Shown: positions 54,001-56,970, counted from the stretch's first letter. The stretch is 64,000 nucleotides of DNA from Agapetus fuscipes (GCA_951799405.1 OX637332.1:19659001-19723000); one strand, 5' to 3'. Numbers and translations are program-made. Notes: generated by a model from the letters alone, not told the origin.

Positions 54001-56970
54001 TTTCTTCATCCTAATCTCGGTTTAGGGAGTTGCCATATAAAAGAAAAAAATAATGGAAAAATTCTCGGCAGTTAGAGGGTTAATAAAAAAATAATGTACT
54101 GCAAATGTAAAATAATAATAATAACCTATATATTGCCATCATTATTTTTTCCAAAAAGTGAATCAAAAGTATAGCCGCGATACAAAGTGAAAATTTTCCA
54201 TACAAAATGTATTAGCAATTTTCTTGGTAGTCAAAGGGTTAAAAATAGATAAAAGGCTGCCATTCTTAAAATTTTATAAATACCAATAATAATCAGTCGT
54301 TACTTTTTCAAAATATAGCTAAAAAGTGTACCCACCATACAAAGTCCTAGTTTGCATACAGAATGGTTCAATGACCATCTATAATAATCTAGAATATAAG
54401 TTGCAATGAAATATAAACATTCAAAACTAATATGAAATGCATGCCCACAAACAGGTACGTGTAAGTTCGCGCTTACGAATGCTGAATTTGTACTTACAAA
54501 TTAAAACCAAATCTCAAATGAACATAAAACCTGCAACTCTTGCCGACCTTCCTTGAAACAGGGGTGACATTAACAAAGTGAATTCTTTTTTACACTTTAG
54601 GAGGACTGAGAAATGCGAGAAAATTGAGATAAGACTGAATGAAAAAAGAGTGGAGGTCGTGAAAGAATTTGATTATCTGGGAAGCAAGTTTGAGTCGAAT
54701 GCGAAATTGACGAAATAATTGGAAAAGCGCGCTAGTAGAGGAAGAAGTGTAATGGAAACGATTGGAAGCATTACAAGGAATAGGAAACTTACGAAGAATA
54801 TGAGATCGGCGGTCCACAATGGCATATTGGTTGGTGGAAGTGAGGCTTAATGAATGTGAGCTGAGTAAAGTATGTAAGTACGGTTGAAATGGCTTACCTG
54901 AGAGCAATGGCTGGAAAGACACTGAGTGATAGAGTACGTAATGCTTGAGTGATGAACGAGTGTGGTATAAAAGAGAATATGAGAATGAAAGTACAAAAAA
55001 GTACGATGAGATGGTTCAGACATCTTGAAAGAATGGATGATGAACAACTAATGAAGAAAGTGTACAAAGGAAATGTCAGAGGAAAGCGTGGAAGGGGAAG
55101 GCTGAGGAAAGAATGCTTAGACCAAATAGGTGAGATTGAATGGATCCTGCAGAGTGAGAATAAGAGAAGAGTATGTATGAAAAAGGTGATGACAGCAAAA
55201 AGTGGAGGCGCATCTGCGGAGGTACCGGCCACCCCTAATGAAACGGTGGCAGGATACAGTACAGTACAGTACAGAAATCAGCTTCATACCAACCTATGAG
55301 TCGAGGATCTTTCTTGTGTAATTGGCGCTTTTTCCAGAGAAGATCAACCTCGCAGAGGACTCTTGAGGTGTGATTCACACAAAACGGCGCTCACCAAATA
55401 AATCATCCAAATATTTTTTATTCACTTAAGAATTTATATGGCTATTTCCATACTCGCACGGGTATGCAGGTACACACCGCCGAGGAATAAAATTGATTTA
55501 TTATCGATATATTATATTTTCATTGAAACTGCAGAAGCTGGTAGATGATTATAGCTTTACATACGTCATACAGTGGGTTAATTTTTGCAAGAAAGTCGAG
55601 TGCAGATTCTGTGCAATTTATTTGTTGTTGGTTCAATGCGTGTTTTCTTTTCACATCTGGTTGTCGTTTCGTTTTCTTATATTTTTTTTTTGTAAAATGT
55701 TTGTATGTGTGGCCCTTAGGGAAATTTTAGGCCATAAATGCGGCCCGGGGTGCAATTTGGGTTGGCCGGTTTTTGGTTGGATAGCACTGGTGAGTGAAAC
55801 CTTTTCATTTTCTCACATAAAGAAAATGTTTTCACACCAATTCAGTGACTGAGCACGATTTTCTGTTCAAAAAGTGAAGGTAAATTGTTAAGACTGAGAA
55901 AATCCTGCAGGTAATAAAAGAGGTACTAAAAGACAATGTCCAAATAGGTATATCATTTTTTCAAGCAGTTAGTTTCGAAGCACTATTAGATGTATAGGTT
56001 TGGTTAAGAGTAAAATATTTTTATTATAAATTGGAAGAGACTGAACGCACTTTTGAAAAGGTACCAATGAAAATCTTTCTCACAGACGTATCTTATTTTC
56101 GTAAAATAAGACAGATTGTCATTTTATTTTTTACAAATATCCATCAATTCGCCAGTGGCGCGACTTAATAAATAAAAAACCAAATAAACAACTAACATGC
56201 CTCCCATGCCGCCTAAAAAGGTTTAGGGTTGGTCACCCTAGATCTATGACATGAATGAGATTGTTATATTTCCTCGTCTTTGATGGAAGAACATAATAAC
56301 AATGGGAATTGCGGGGAGGGTAAAGGGGCGGAAGGGAAACAACTTCCAAGTATACACAAGTCAACTTGATATAGCAATTTAAAAGATCATAATTTATACT
56401 TCAATGCAATGTTATTATCGGTAAAAAATGTCGTTTTGTTTATTATTGTCTAATTTATAAAGAACAATACATATTATAATCAGTTCGATCAATCGGGATC
56501 AATCAATCGGGAGAGAGATAAAAGATTGAGCAATATTTTTTCAATTAGATCACCGAAATTCACTAAATTTACTTAAATACTATAATATAGAACATTTTTT
56601 TGGAAAACATCAATGAATAAGGTTAAGAATGAATGGATAGACGGATAAAGTATCTTCACGTAGGTACAGATAATGATACGTAGGTGCATATTATGAAGGA
56701 ATAATATGTCTATATCAAAACACCTTGAAAAGATTATCTACAAGTCTATCAATTATTTTTAAAATGTATTGAATAAAGTTACAGAGTTTCATCATGTACA
56801 TGAAATGAATTGAGATATAATGTATAAAAAATGAACATACCGCTATGTTCCGTGAATATGTTGGATCCCTTTATGGATGTCGGGTCTTTGGGCAGTCTGG
56901 GCTTGTTGCGAGATGCCCTCATTGAGGCCCCACCAGCGACTCCGCGCTCCTTGCCTTGCTGAGCCCCCAT
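7300..56970 (-). CDS. Abl: Abl non-receptor tyrosine kinase, whole gene (11 coding exons)
   Basis: The joined exons are 56841-56970, 29712-29954, 28660-28859, 27938-28288, 27313-27596, 25214-25490, 23593-23743, 16379-16598, 11507-11598, 9394-9515 and 7300-9084. They total 3855 nt, an uninterrupted 1284-codon frame plus stop, and every intron is GT-AG. Domain order by residue: N-terminal Gly2 for myristoylation; SH3 about 104-160; SH2 about 168-258 with an FLVRES motif; kinase about 283-540; proline-rich tail with FPPPP at 806-810; F-actin-binding domain about 1186-1284. Catalytic residues present are Lys312, alphaC Glu327, gatekeeper Thr356, HRD Asp404, DFG Asp422 and activation-loop Tyr434. 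Known role of the family: membrane- and cytoskeleton-linked signalling in axon guidance and epithelial morphogenesis. Identity is certain; the 5' UTR, alternative first exons and UTR ends are not resolved. Confidence 0.97.
9394..9515 (-). CDS. Abl: Abl coding exon 10
   Basis: It encodes residues 650-690, a polar linker with [13 protein letters not shown] and a basic [13 protein letters not shown] segment that could be a nuclear-localisation-type patch (inference). The acceptor is CATCAG, the donor GTACAA, and it ends phase 0. It joins exon 11 at [14 protein letters not shown]. Confidence 0.92.
10187..10283. repeat. Short repeat also present at 11046-11127
   Basis: CTTGATCTCTCAAATACTG through CATCCAACTAGCCACAG recurs at 11050-11127 with about 90% identity. 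The two copies bracket LINE-A sequences in Abl intron 9. It may be a small part of another LINE 3' region. Confidence 0.6.
10270..10745. mobile_element. Back-to-back LINE-A 3' fragments (minus, plus, minus)
   Basis: A minus-strand tail fragment (10270-10335, TCTAATCTAATCTAAGATG) meets a plus-strand copy (10343-10576, starting at GGCTGGTATGAGGCTGACC), followed by a minus-strand piece (10590-10745) that continues into LINE-A coding sequence. Inversion is common in LINE insertions. Confidence 0.7.
10746..11045 (-). pseudogene. LINE-A 3' end with decayed C-terminal coding
   Basis: The conserved LINE-A order is present: CTATAAGTCAAGGAAT, an AT-rich stretch, then the reverse of the coding end ([19 protein letters not shown] type) at about 10900-11045. 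It is 5'-truncated and frameshifted. Confidence 0.7.
11127..11424 (-). pseudogene. LINE-B C-terminal fragment
   Basis: The frame reads [33 protein letters not shown] and [17 protein letters not shown] then stop: the C-terminal tail of LINEs with an RWFGH...ERM...GRPRK signature. The last coding bases (CCACCCCTAG) and GGCGGCAGGATACAG beyond the stop recur at 21660 and 55240. It is 5'-truncated. Confidence 0.85.
11507..11598 (-). CDS. Abl: Abl coding exon 9
   Basis: It encodes Ser619 to Asn649 plus one base: [20 protein letters not shown], then [11 protein letters not shown]. It completes the PPKRTSLLS motif begun in exon 8, as in insect Abl. The acceptor is TTTCAG and the donor GTACGT. Phases match on both sides. 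At 92 bp it is found only by following the phase. Confidence 0.92.
12003..12256 (+). mobile_element. Short LINE-A 3' copy (about 250 bp)
   Basis: It starts TTCCTTGACTTATAGGTTGG and ends GCAACTTAGATTATAGATT. The left flank is unique sequence. Several copies share nearly the same start point (see findings). Confidence 0.8.
12293..12723 (-). mobile_element. Complete SINE-2 copy with 5S rRNA head
   Basis: Reading down from 12723: a 5S-derived head (GTCAACGACGTTACCATG; AAGTTAAGCAACATTGGGC; a roughly 20 nt gap inside the C-box region compared with the 3792 copy), a tRNA-like unit from about 12615, a body with GGTCCATCCAACCTTACAAC, and a tail (GCGCTCACCAAATAAATCAT) ending near 12296. It is the most complete copy in the window. 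It lies in Abl intron 8, in the same orientation as Abl. Confidence 0.82.
13076..13727 (+). repeat. Direct repeat unit A
   Basis: It starts TTTAAAGTCCGGCTTCGCC and ends in an A-rich run and TTTTTTTATTTTTATAT. It is roughly 90% identical to 13916-14575. Confidence 0.85.
13916..14575 (+). repeat. Direct repeat unit B
   Basis: This is the second copy of the 13076 unit, spaced 840 bp from it (start to start). It ends at ATATATAAG, the same motif that ends the whole element at 15641. Confidence 0.85.
14620..15410 (+). repeat. Diverged internal duplication
   Basis: AAGTTTCTTCCAA and AAAATGGCCGCC recur in the same order at 14645/14713 and 15251/15321, followed by similar TATG-AAATAT-CAC segments. 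This is an older duplication inside the same element. Confidence 0.55.
15757..16285 (+). mobile_element. LINE-A 3' copy split by the MITE
   Basis: The first bases lie at 15757-15769 and the remainder at 16054-16285 (GCGGCTGACCACCC to GCAACTTAGATTAGA). It is in Abl intron 8 close to exon 8. Confidence 0.8.
15770..16053. mobile_element. MITE with GGGCCGTCCATAAATTACGT ends
   Basis: Inverted ends GGGGCCGTCCATAAATTACG and (other strand) GAGGCGGTCCATATATTACG enclose about 284 bp with poly-C runs. The flanks both carry TAT, and removing the element rejoins a LINE-A 3' sequence (GGTCCGTAT to TATGCGGCTGACC), so the boundaries are secure. The superfamily is uncertain. Confidence 0.8.
16379..16598 (-). 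CDS. Abl: Abl coding exon 8 (PPKRT proline-rich region)
   Basis: It encodes residues 546-618 and two bases of Ser619. It opens [11 protein letters not shown], the usual segment after the Abl kinase domain, and ends in a Gly/Ala-rich stretch and [10 protein letters not shown], the conserved PxxP motif bound by SH3 adaptors in the Abl family. The acceptor is ATGGCAG and the donor GTAACT. It is GC-rich compared with the surrounding intron. Confidence 0.93.
16850..17095 (+). repeat. 5' part of an ACTAGCAGTACCCGGC element
   Basis: ACTAGCAGTACCCGGCGTG and TTCACTACGCCATTTGGGC resemble the start boilerplate of RTE-like arthropod repeats; the region runs to about 17095. There is no useful coding frame. 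Confidence 0.5.
17103..17357 (-). mobile_element. LINE-A 3' copy, degenerate
   Basis: The family order is kept (tail, GTGCATGCCCACAAGCAGAC, CTTCCCTGAAACAAGGGTG) but with many substitutions, so it is an older copy. Confidence 0.7.
17358..18148. other. Unassigned intron DNA
   Basis: This is part of Abl intron 7. No gene, RNA or clear transposon is recognised. Confidence 0.5.
18149..18682. mobile_element. Non-autonomous hAT-like element split by LINE-A
   Basis: Left end CATGGATCGGCAACCTTTTG and right end (other strand) CAGGGGTAAGCAACCTGCGG match the CAGGGGTCGGCAACC-type hAT terminus, with AGAGCCGC-rich subterminal sequence. A LINE-A copy interrupts it at 18211-18465. The 8-bp duplication is not convincing, so it is an old element. 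Confidence 0.65.
18211..18465 (+). mobile_element. Short LINE-A 3' copy
   Basis: It starts GTCCTTGACTTATAGGTTGG, the recurrent start point, and ends GCAACTTAGATTTGG. It is inserted in the hAT-like element. Confidence 0.8.
18712..18930 (+). mobile_element. SINE-1 copy (tRNA-derived), 3'-truncated
   Basis: It has a tRNA-like head TAGCTTAGTTGGTAGAG...CATTCCATGCCGAGA, then TTATTTCAAACCCAAAATAA and the TACTCAGCCTTCA body. Missing GG/CC pairs in the B box argue against a real tRNA gene. Confidence 0.75.
18930..19325 (+). repeat. LINE-A 3' fragment fused to (CATA)n element, copy 2
   Basis: From 19019 on it is collinear with positions 1-365 with about 95% identity, including the LINE-A to GTATTGTAG junction, but with a shorter CATA array. 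Confidence 0.8.
19864..20285 (+). pseudogene. hAT transposase remnant, N-terminal part
   Basis: It reads [34 protein letters not shown], then after a frameshifting deletion [19 protein letters not shown] and [18 protein letters not shown]. The SDGAAAM and [11 protein letters not shown] motifs are typical of ZBED5-like transposases. It breaks at LAYLAD, where the nested insertion begins. Confidence 0.88.
20726..21700 (+). pseudogene. LINE-B 3' half: reverse transcriptase end and C-terminal domain
   Basis: A 309-codon open frame starts in the reverse transcriptase at [12 protein letters not shown], contains the catalytic [13 protein letters not shown], the [11 protein letters not shown] motif and the tail [16 protein letters not shown] / [16 protein letters not shown], and ends CGGTGHP-stop at 21659. 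The 3' end is GGCGGCAGGATACAAG then an (ACAAG)n tail. It is 5'-truncated but still open, so relatively young. Confidence 0.9.
21807..22135 (+). repeat. Three tandem units of about 118 bp
   Basis: AAACYACACAGAAGTRAKRT-type starts occur near 21810, 21928 and 22046, each followed by AAGTATTRTGTGAAACAAGTAG and ATTAAGCCTGAG. I see no coding capacity. It lies between the LINE-B tail and the next LINE fragment and may be a LINE UTR repeat. Confidence 0.85.
22245..22470 (-). pseudogene. C-terminal fragment of another LINE
   Basis: The frame reads [20 protein letters not shown], then [20 protein letters not shown] and [14 protein letters not shown]. Arg-Thr-Asn then Asn-Pro-hydrophobic-Arg-Met then Asp-Ile...Phe spacing is the usual end of many insect LINE reverse transcriptases. 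Only this end is present. Confidence 0.55.
22614..23284 (+). pseudogene. hAT transposase remnant, C-terminal part
   Basis: It resumes directly after the nested insertion ([17 protein letters not shown]), then [20 protein letters not shown], and ends with the hAT dimerisation segment ([40 protein letters not shown]). The stop at 23282-23284 is followed by AATAAATA. This part is uninterrupted. Confidence 0.9.
23593..23743 (-). CDS. Abl: Abl coding exon 7 (end of kinase domain)
   Basis: It encodes residues 496-545 plus one base. It reads [20 protein letters not shown], then [19 protein letters not shown], then [11 protein letters not shown], the standard last helices of an Abl kinase. The acceptor is CATCAG and the donor GTATGT. 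SINE-2 sequence begins about 9 nt inside the following intron. The exon is too short to stand out as a long reading frame; it was found by splice phase and homology. Confidence 0.95.
23893..24440 (-). mobile_element. LINE-A 3' end with C-terminal coding remnant
   Basis: The UTR repeat is at 23893-24125 and the AT-rich spacer to 24240. The coding remnant at 24250-24440 (reverse of [19 protein letters not shown] and [13 protein letters not shown]) is frameshifted. It lies in Abl intron 6. Confidence 0.75.
24441..25000. other. Unassigned intron DNA
   Basis: AT-rich part of Abl intron 6; nothing recognised. Confidence 0.5.
25005..25200 (+). pseudogene. LINE-E (RTE/CFDP2-like) C-terminal fragment
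   Basis: With small frameshifts it reads [17 protein letters not shown] sequence, then [21 protein letters not shown], matching the extreme C-terminus of RTE-type endonuclease-reverse transcriptases (W..LEEAYVQQW). The tail abuts Abl exon 6: about 14 nt separate it from the splice donor. Confidence 0.65.
25214..25490 (-). CDS. Abl: Abl coding exon 6 (catalytic and activation loops)
   Basis: It encodes residues 403-495. It contains the catalytic loop RDLAARN (Asp404), DFG (Asp422), activation-loop Tyr434 in [20 protein letters not shown], and the C-lobe [17 protein letters not shown]. It ends phase 0 at LEK. The donor is GTTAAT and lies only about 14 nt from LINE-E tail sequence. Confidence 0.97.
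25491..27312. other. Abl intron 5, mostly unassigned
   Basis: AT-rich. The only repeat I recognise is a SINE-1 3' fragment at 26988-27062. Confidence 0.5.
26988..27062 (+). mobile_element. SINE-1 3' fragment
   Basis: CACTCGCCACATACGACCC then TATGTGTAGCATAGTTGC matches the 3' end of SINE-1. Confidence 0.65.
27313..27596 (-). CDS. Abl: Abl coding exon 5 (kinase N-lobe to HRD)
   Basis: It encodes residues 309-402 and two bases of Arg403. It starts VAVKTLKED with ATP-anchoring Lys312. The alphaC Glu327 lies in [11 protein letters not shown] and the gatekeeper Thr356 in FYIITEFM. It ends at SFIH, where codon 403 of the HRD motif is split by the intron. The acceptor is GTTTAG and the donor GTAATT. 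Confidence 0.97.
27938..28288 (-). CDS. Abl: Abl coding exon 4 (SH2 and kinase glycine loop)
   Basis: It encodes residues 192-308. It starts with VRESESSPG, which supplies the phosphotyrosine-binding Arg of SH2, and runs through the SH2-kinase linker ([15 protein letters not shown]) into the kinase N-lobe with the glycine-rich loop LGGGQYGDV at 289-297. It ends phase 0 at NMT, just before the VAVK strand. The donor is GTAAGT. Confidence 0.97.
28660..28859 (-). CDS. Abl: Abl coding exon 3 (end of SH3, start of SH2)
   Basis: It encodes residues 125-191. It completes SH3 ([19 protein letters not shown], then [11 protein letters not shown]) and starts SH2 at the [15 protein letters not shown] segment. 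It ends phase 0 inside the phosphotyrosine-binding FLVRES motif, after FL. The acceptor is CAACAG and the donor GTGAGT. Confidence 0.97.
29030..29235 (-). mobile_element. SINE-3 copy
   Basis: Reversed, it has a tRNA-like head (GTCGGTGTCATAGCCGCGG, B box GGTTCGAATCC) and a body (TGAACCAGGGTC reversed, CATGCACACAAGC) ending at a poly-A-like tail (the T-run at 29009-29025). A second copy is at 38230-38460. It lies in Abl intron 2. Confidence 0.65.
29236..29711. other. Unassigned part of Abl intron 2
   Basis: Nothing recognised beyond simple T-rich tracts. Confidence 0.5.
29712..29954 (-). CDS. Abl: Abl coding exon 2 (linker and start of SH3)
   Basis: It encodes residues 44-124 plus one base of Gly125. 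It opens with the conserved [11 protein letters not shown] segment, then an Ala/Pro-rich linker, the RWTSKENLL motif and the SH3 start, [20 protein letters not shown]. The acceptor is TTACAG and the donor GTTTGT. The linker is locally GC-rich, so both strands are open here; the opposite-strand readings are shadows. Confidence 0.96.
29955..30590. other. Start of the Abl intron 1 3' side, unassigned
   Basis: No repeat or gene recognised. As the sequence upstream of exon 2 it may hold splicing or regulatory elements, but nothing is visible. Confidence 0.45.
30593..30796 (-). mobile_element. LINE-A 3' copy
   Basis: Tail ATAATCTATAATCTAAGTTG at the left end; it stops at CAAAGTGAACCATT, so the last 40 nt of the usual short copy are missing. 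Confidence 0.75.
31368..31883. mobile_element. Non-autonomous hAT-like element (516 bp)
   Basis: Ends CAGGCGCCCCCAAACTTTTC and (other strand) CAGGGGTTTCCAAACTACGG with GGCC-rich subterminal sequence (GGCCATATCGCG, GCGGGCCGTAG). There is no transposase, and the target duplication is not clear. Confidence 0.65.
32100..32690 (-). pseudogene. LINE-A 3' end with C-terminal coding
   Basis: The open frame 32455-32688 reads [55 protein letters not shown] then NVGG-stop. It continues into the AT-rich spacer and the common 240-bp 3' unit. This copy shows that the short repeats are the LINE-A 3' UTR. Confidence 0.85.
32951..34171 (+). mobile_element. LINE-C (jockey-like), 5'-truncated, with target duplication
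   Basis: An 11-bp duplication AGTTCAAAGTT (32951-32961 and 34161-34171) flanks the insert. The 3' end is a short (GAA)n tail. It starts inside the reverse transcriptase ([11 protein letters not shown] split by a frameshift at about 33040). Confidence 0.9.
33043..34137 (+). pseudogene. LINE-C reverse transcriptase C-terminal half
   Basis: A 364-codon open frame: [13 protein letters not shown], catalytic [39 protein letters not shown], then a C-terminal region with a Cys/His cluster ([18 protein letters not shown]) typical of jockey/X-element-like LINEs. It ends ARYWANTV. It lacks the endonuclease and the first half of the reverse transcriptase. Confidence 0.88.
34546..34655 (+). repeat. hAT-like terminus
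   Basis: CAGAGTTTCTCAAACGGTGG resembles Charlie-type hAT ends (CAG..TTCTCAAAC). Only one end is seen before the next element begins. Confidence 0.4.
34656..35810 (+). mobile_element. PIF/Harbinger-like element, internally deleted
   Basis: The inverted ends CCCCCGTATTCACGATCAAG and (other strand) CCCCCGTATTCACGATCAAA are perfect for about 18 nt, with AAA on both sides (3-bp target duplication). An AGCGCT-rich subterminal repeat occurs at both ends. At 35075-35180 a short frame [20 protein letters not shown], then [15 protein letters not shown], matches the start of the Myb/SANT-like second protein of Harbinger elements. No DDE transposase remains. Confidence 0.82.
35944..36455 (+). mobile_element. 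SINE-2/SINE-1 composite, copy 1
   Basis: SINE-2 (tRNA unit GGTCCGTAGCTCAGTGG, body to AAGCTCGTAAAAAG) is joined directly to SINE-1 (GATAGCTCAATTGGTAGAAT) in which the segment between GGGTTCGATC and GGTTTACTCAGCC is missing. The 3' end is GTAGCTTAGTTGCG. The same structure is at 40192-40768. Confidence 0.82.
36960..37190 (+). mobile_element. Short LINE-A 3' copy
   Basis: Starts GTTGGTATGAGGCTGACC and ends TTTGCAGCTTAGATTATAG. Confidence 0.75.
37245..37710 (-). pseudogene. LINE-B C-terminal fragment, degenerate
   Basis: The reverse of [31 protein letters not shown] and the GRPRK region can be followed but with many stops and frameshifts. It begins at AGGGGTGGCTAGAGCC, the family 3' end. Confidence 0.7.
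38125..38228 (+). mobile_element. LINE-A 3' terminal fragment
   Basis: ACATGCAGCATGTGTAAGTG through CATTTGATATGAATC matches the last 100 nt of the LINE-A 3' unit. Confidence 0.6.
38230..38460 (-). mobile_element. SINE-3 copy 2, degenerate
   Basis: Shares AGAGGAATGCAAT, GCTTGTGTGCATGCA and GACATCTGTTGAATCAGGG with the copy at 29030. Confidence 0.6.
38632..38945 (+). mobile_element. SINE-1 copy
   Basis: tRNA-like head (GGTCGATAGCTTAGTTG, B-box-like GGTTTCGAATCC), CGCCGAGGGTATCAGAAATG, TAAAGATAAATAGGTTCC, then the 3' end. There is a partial duplicate of the head at 38635. Confidence 0.78.
39006..39131. mobile_element. Small MITE (126 bp)
   Basis: Ends CCTGGCTGTTTCAAACATGG and (other strand) CCTGGTGTTTCAAACATAG. 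No target duplication is evident. Confidence 0.5.
39480..39695 (-). mobile_element. SINE-1 copy, degenerate
   Basis: Reversed it has TATCGACC... head remnants, CAGAAATGATTTCCCGTTTC and TTTACGCAGC. It is an old copy with an insertion near the head. Confidence 0.6.
39876..40190. mobile_element. Inverted pair of LINE-A 3' ends (foldback)
   Basis: A minus copy (39876-40078) meets a plus 3' fragment (40078-40190) at GTGACATTGGCAAAGTG|TCCACATGCGGC. The outer 110 nt of each arm are reverse complements, spaced by about 95 nt. Confidence 0.75.
40192..40768 (+). mobile_element. SINE-2/SINE-1 composite, copy 2
   Basis: Same junction and internal deletion as at 35944. The SINE-2 part is interrupted by SINE-4 (40240-40316). 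The SINE-1 part starts GTCCGGTCGATGACTCAATT and ends TACCTTAGTTGCG. Confidence 0.82.
40240..40316 (+). mobile_element. SINE-4 (about 75 bp, ATT triplet tail)
   Basis: The insert runs TTAAGCGCCCTTGGGGTGG through AAACGGCGCTGTATAC to an (ATT)n tail. It splits the SINE-2 B-box region, and TTGT is repeated at both edges (GGTTGT before; TTGTGTGTTCGAA after). A second member is at 48601-48727. Confidence 0.75.
41325..42446 (-). pseudogene. Pogo-like transposase N-terminal remnant
   Basis: The first part (42446-42258) reads [20 protein letters not shown] then [12 protein letters not shown], a psq-type helix-turn-helix. A second piece (about 41640-41325) reads [20 protein letters not shown], a stop, then [28 protein letters not shown] and the GRFKxxFxxxxExxLVxHI-type segment are typical of Pogo/Tigger transposases. 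The DDE catalytic domain is absent. Confidence 0.65.
42649..42988 (-). mobile_element. Full-length SINE-1 copy with (GTTGC)n tail
   Basis: On the minus strand: GGTCGATAGCTCAGGTGG (A box), GGGTTCGAATCCCACCGAG (B box), CAGAAATGATTACCCGTTTC, GTTTACTCAGCCTTCACAAT, GGTTGGCGTAAGGCCGGCCC, then TGTGTAGCTTAGTTGCG and a (TTGCG)n tail. It is the best reference copy in the window. It carries the pol III boxes of a tRNA but no acceptor-stem pairing, so it is not a tRNA gene. Confidence 0.88.
43433..43829. other. Unassigned intron DNA
   Basis: Includes a poly-A run at about 43761-43776; nothing else recognised. Confidence 0.4.
43830..43985 (-). mobile_element. SINE-1 fragment, degenerate
   Basis: GCCTGAAGGGGTCGCATGAG and GAGGCCGACCTTATGCCAAT are reversed SINE-1 3'-half sequences. 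Confidence 0.55.
43990..46235 (+). pseudogene. LINE-D (CR1/L2-like) 3' end split by piggyBac
   Basis: Before the piggyBac: [69 protein letters not shown], then [20 protein letters not shown] and LMVFKALNG. After it (46013 on): [20 protein letters not shown]. These are the standard closing motifs of CR1/L2-type reverse transcriptases. The 3' UTR ends CACACAAAAACGGCGCTC and AAATAAATCATCC, shared with SINE-2. Confidence 0.82.
44517..46012 (+). mobile_element. piggyBac transposon, decayed
   Basis: TTAA at 44517-44520 and 46009-46012. Inverted ends CCCATTTAAGCC and (other strand) CCCATTTAGACC. Inside, about 45500-45690 reads [20 protein letters not shown] then [20 protein letters not shown], with a frameshifted [11 protein letters not shown] further on; this matches the C-terminal third of piggyBac transposases (VCVRWxDNKxVTV...GGVDxxDE). 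The motif GTGATCxGATTTCGGAACAC recurs at 44537, 44900 and 45860. Confidence 0.85.
46530..46705. mobile_element. SINE-1 fragments in opposite orientation
   Basis: A minus fragment (46530-46590, CCCGAGAGGGCTGGTTCTCA) abuts a plus head (46592-46705, GGTTGATAGCTCAGTTGG). The B box is damaged. Confidence 0.65.
46975..47045 (-). repeat. LINE-B 3'-end fragment
   Basis: CGCCATTCCGCTTCGTATGG and the following 50 nt match the LINE-B terminal region seen at 47765-47830. Confidence 0.5.
47046..47745. other. Unassigned intron DNA
   Basis: Two GGCGAAGGGT / AGCGAAGGGT motifs followed by AACTCGAT (47053 and 47550) suggest another repeat family, but no boundaries can be set. Confidence 0.35.
47774..48600 (-). 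pseudogene. LINE-B reverse transcriptase end and C-terminal domain
   Basis: [111 protein letters not shown] and [15 protein letters not shown]. It is open throughout; the plus-strand frames over it are shadows. Confidence 0.92.
48601..48727 (+). mobile_element. SINE-4 copy with (ATC)n tail, inserted just before YADD
   Basis: CGCCCTTGGAGTGACATTG through AAACGGCGCTGAAAAGG to an (ATC)n tail matches the element at 40240. The far edge carries a 7-bp hairpin (CCTCCTC-CTAAA-GAGGAGG) that is part of the insert or a filler. Compared with the intact frame at 20830 it replaces VGVLLYADD with VG-insert-LYADD. Confidence 0.75.
48724..49345 (-). pseudogene. LINE-B reverse transcriptase, first part
   Basis: [76 protein letters not shown] and [18 protein letters not shown] are the finger and palm motifs up to the position just before YADD. 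It ends at GERKVG, where SINE-4 is inserted. Confidence 0.9.
49304..50266 (-). pseudogene. LINE-B AP-like endonuclease domain
   Basis: A 320-codon frame: [104 protein letters not shown] and [14 protein letters not shown]. The TLNVRG, TETKM, YAPV, GDMN, TW and SDHHLL motifs carry the usual catalytic Asn, Glu, Tyr, Asp/Asn and Asp-His residues of LINE endonucleases. The frame then shifts at a deletion near 49335 that removes the linker. Confidence 0.9.
50530..50835. repeat. Two tandem units (about 175 bp) in the LINE-B 5' UTR
   Basis: CACGTGG-TATTTC, AAAACAATGAATTATT, AAATTCTCTTGTT and CGCGGAACAAA recur in the same order at 50539-50648 and 50724-50834. Tandem monomers in LINE 5' UTRs commonly carry the promoter (known for other LINEs; inference here). 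Confidence 0.7.
50951..51400. other. Unassigned intron DNA with a GC-richer block
   Basis: 51140-51370 is GC-richer and ends with CTCGGGAGCATACTCGGGAG and AATAAA near 51366, somewhat like a solo LTR, but no TG...CA ends or target duplication could be fixed. Confidence 0.35.
51402..52035. mobile_element. Cluster of three LINE-A 3' copies
   Basis: Minus (51402-51670, full 3' unit), minus (51676-51830, older) and plus (51825-52035). The last two meet at AGCATGGCTTGCATACTGCC. This is another partly palindromic LINE-A arrangement. Confidence 0.75.
52408..52970 (+). mobile_element. hAT (GTF2IRD2/ZBED-like) remnant
   Basis: A CAGGCCTGGCCAACCCGCGG terminus is followed at 52750-52962 by the transposase C-terminus: [40 protein letters not shown] then [14 protein letters not shown]. 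The CExxFSxMK and SLTDxxL-type pattern is the hAT dimerisation domain. The region in between is deleted. Similar GGCCCGGGG/GGTTGGCCGG sequence at about 55740-55775 may be the other end. Confidence 0.7.
52706..52727 (+). repeat. Poly-G run
   Basis: About 20 consecutive G; could be a G-quadruplex former and is prone to sequencing error. Confidence 0.85.
53140..54365 (+). repeat. Repeat with (TATG)n and an internal duplication
   Basis: It starts near a TATAGCCGAAGGCTATA palindrome, includes a (GTAT)n array (53272-53326) and two copies, 445 bp apart, of GAAAATTCAAGATGGCT followed by TTTCTCAAAAACGGCTCC. No coding. Confidence 0.6.
54372..54592 (-). mobile_element. LINE-A 3' copy
   Basis: CATGCCCACAAACAGGTACG through CTTGAAACAGGGGTGACATT; it stops before the recurrent end. 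Confidence 0.75.
54595..55280 (+). pseudogene. LINE-B C-terminal fragment, degenerate
   Basis: [22 protein letters not shown], then after frameshifts [39 protein letters not shown] and the end CCACCCCTAATG, followed by GGTGGCAGGATACAG and a (TACAG)n tail. Confidence 0.85.
55308..55402 (+). mobile_element. SINE-2 3' fragment
   Basis: TTGGCGCTTTTTCCAGAGAA, GAGGACTCTTGAGGTGTGAT, then CACACAAAACGGCGCTCACC and AATAAATCATCC. Confidence 0.75.
55862..56778. other. Unassigned DNA next to Abl exon 1
   Basis: The start of Abl intron 1; AT-rich, no repeat recognised. Confidence 0.5.
56841..56970 (-). CDS. Abl: Abl coding exon 1 (myristoylated N-terminus)
   Basis: It encodes residues 1-43 and the first base of codon 44. 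The protein starts [10 protein letters not shown], which matches the insect Abl N-terminus; Gly2 is the expected myristoylation site. The start is supported by an in-frame TGA 15 nt upstream (56983-56985) and by G at both -3 and +4. The exon ends in an NIFTEHS segment that continues as [13 protein letters not shown] in exon 2, as in fly Abl. The donor reads GTATGT. Confidence 0.93.

Noticed and set aside
55700..55790. Right terminus of the hAT remnant at 52408
   Set aside because: GGTTGGCCGG and GCGGCCCGGGG look right, but no matching 8-bp target duplication or exact inverted end could be set.
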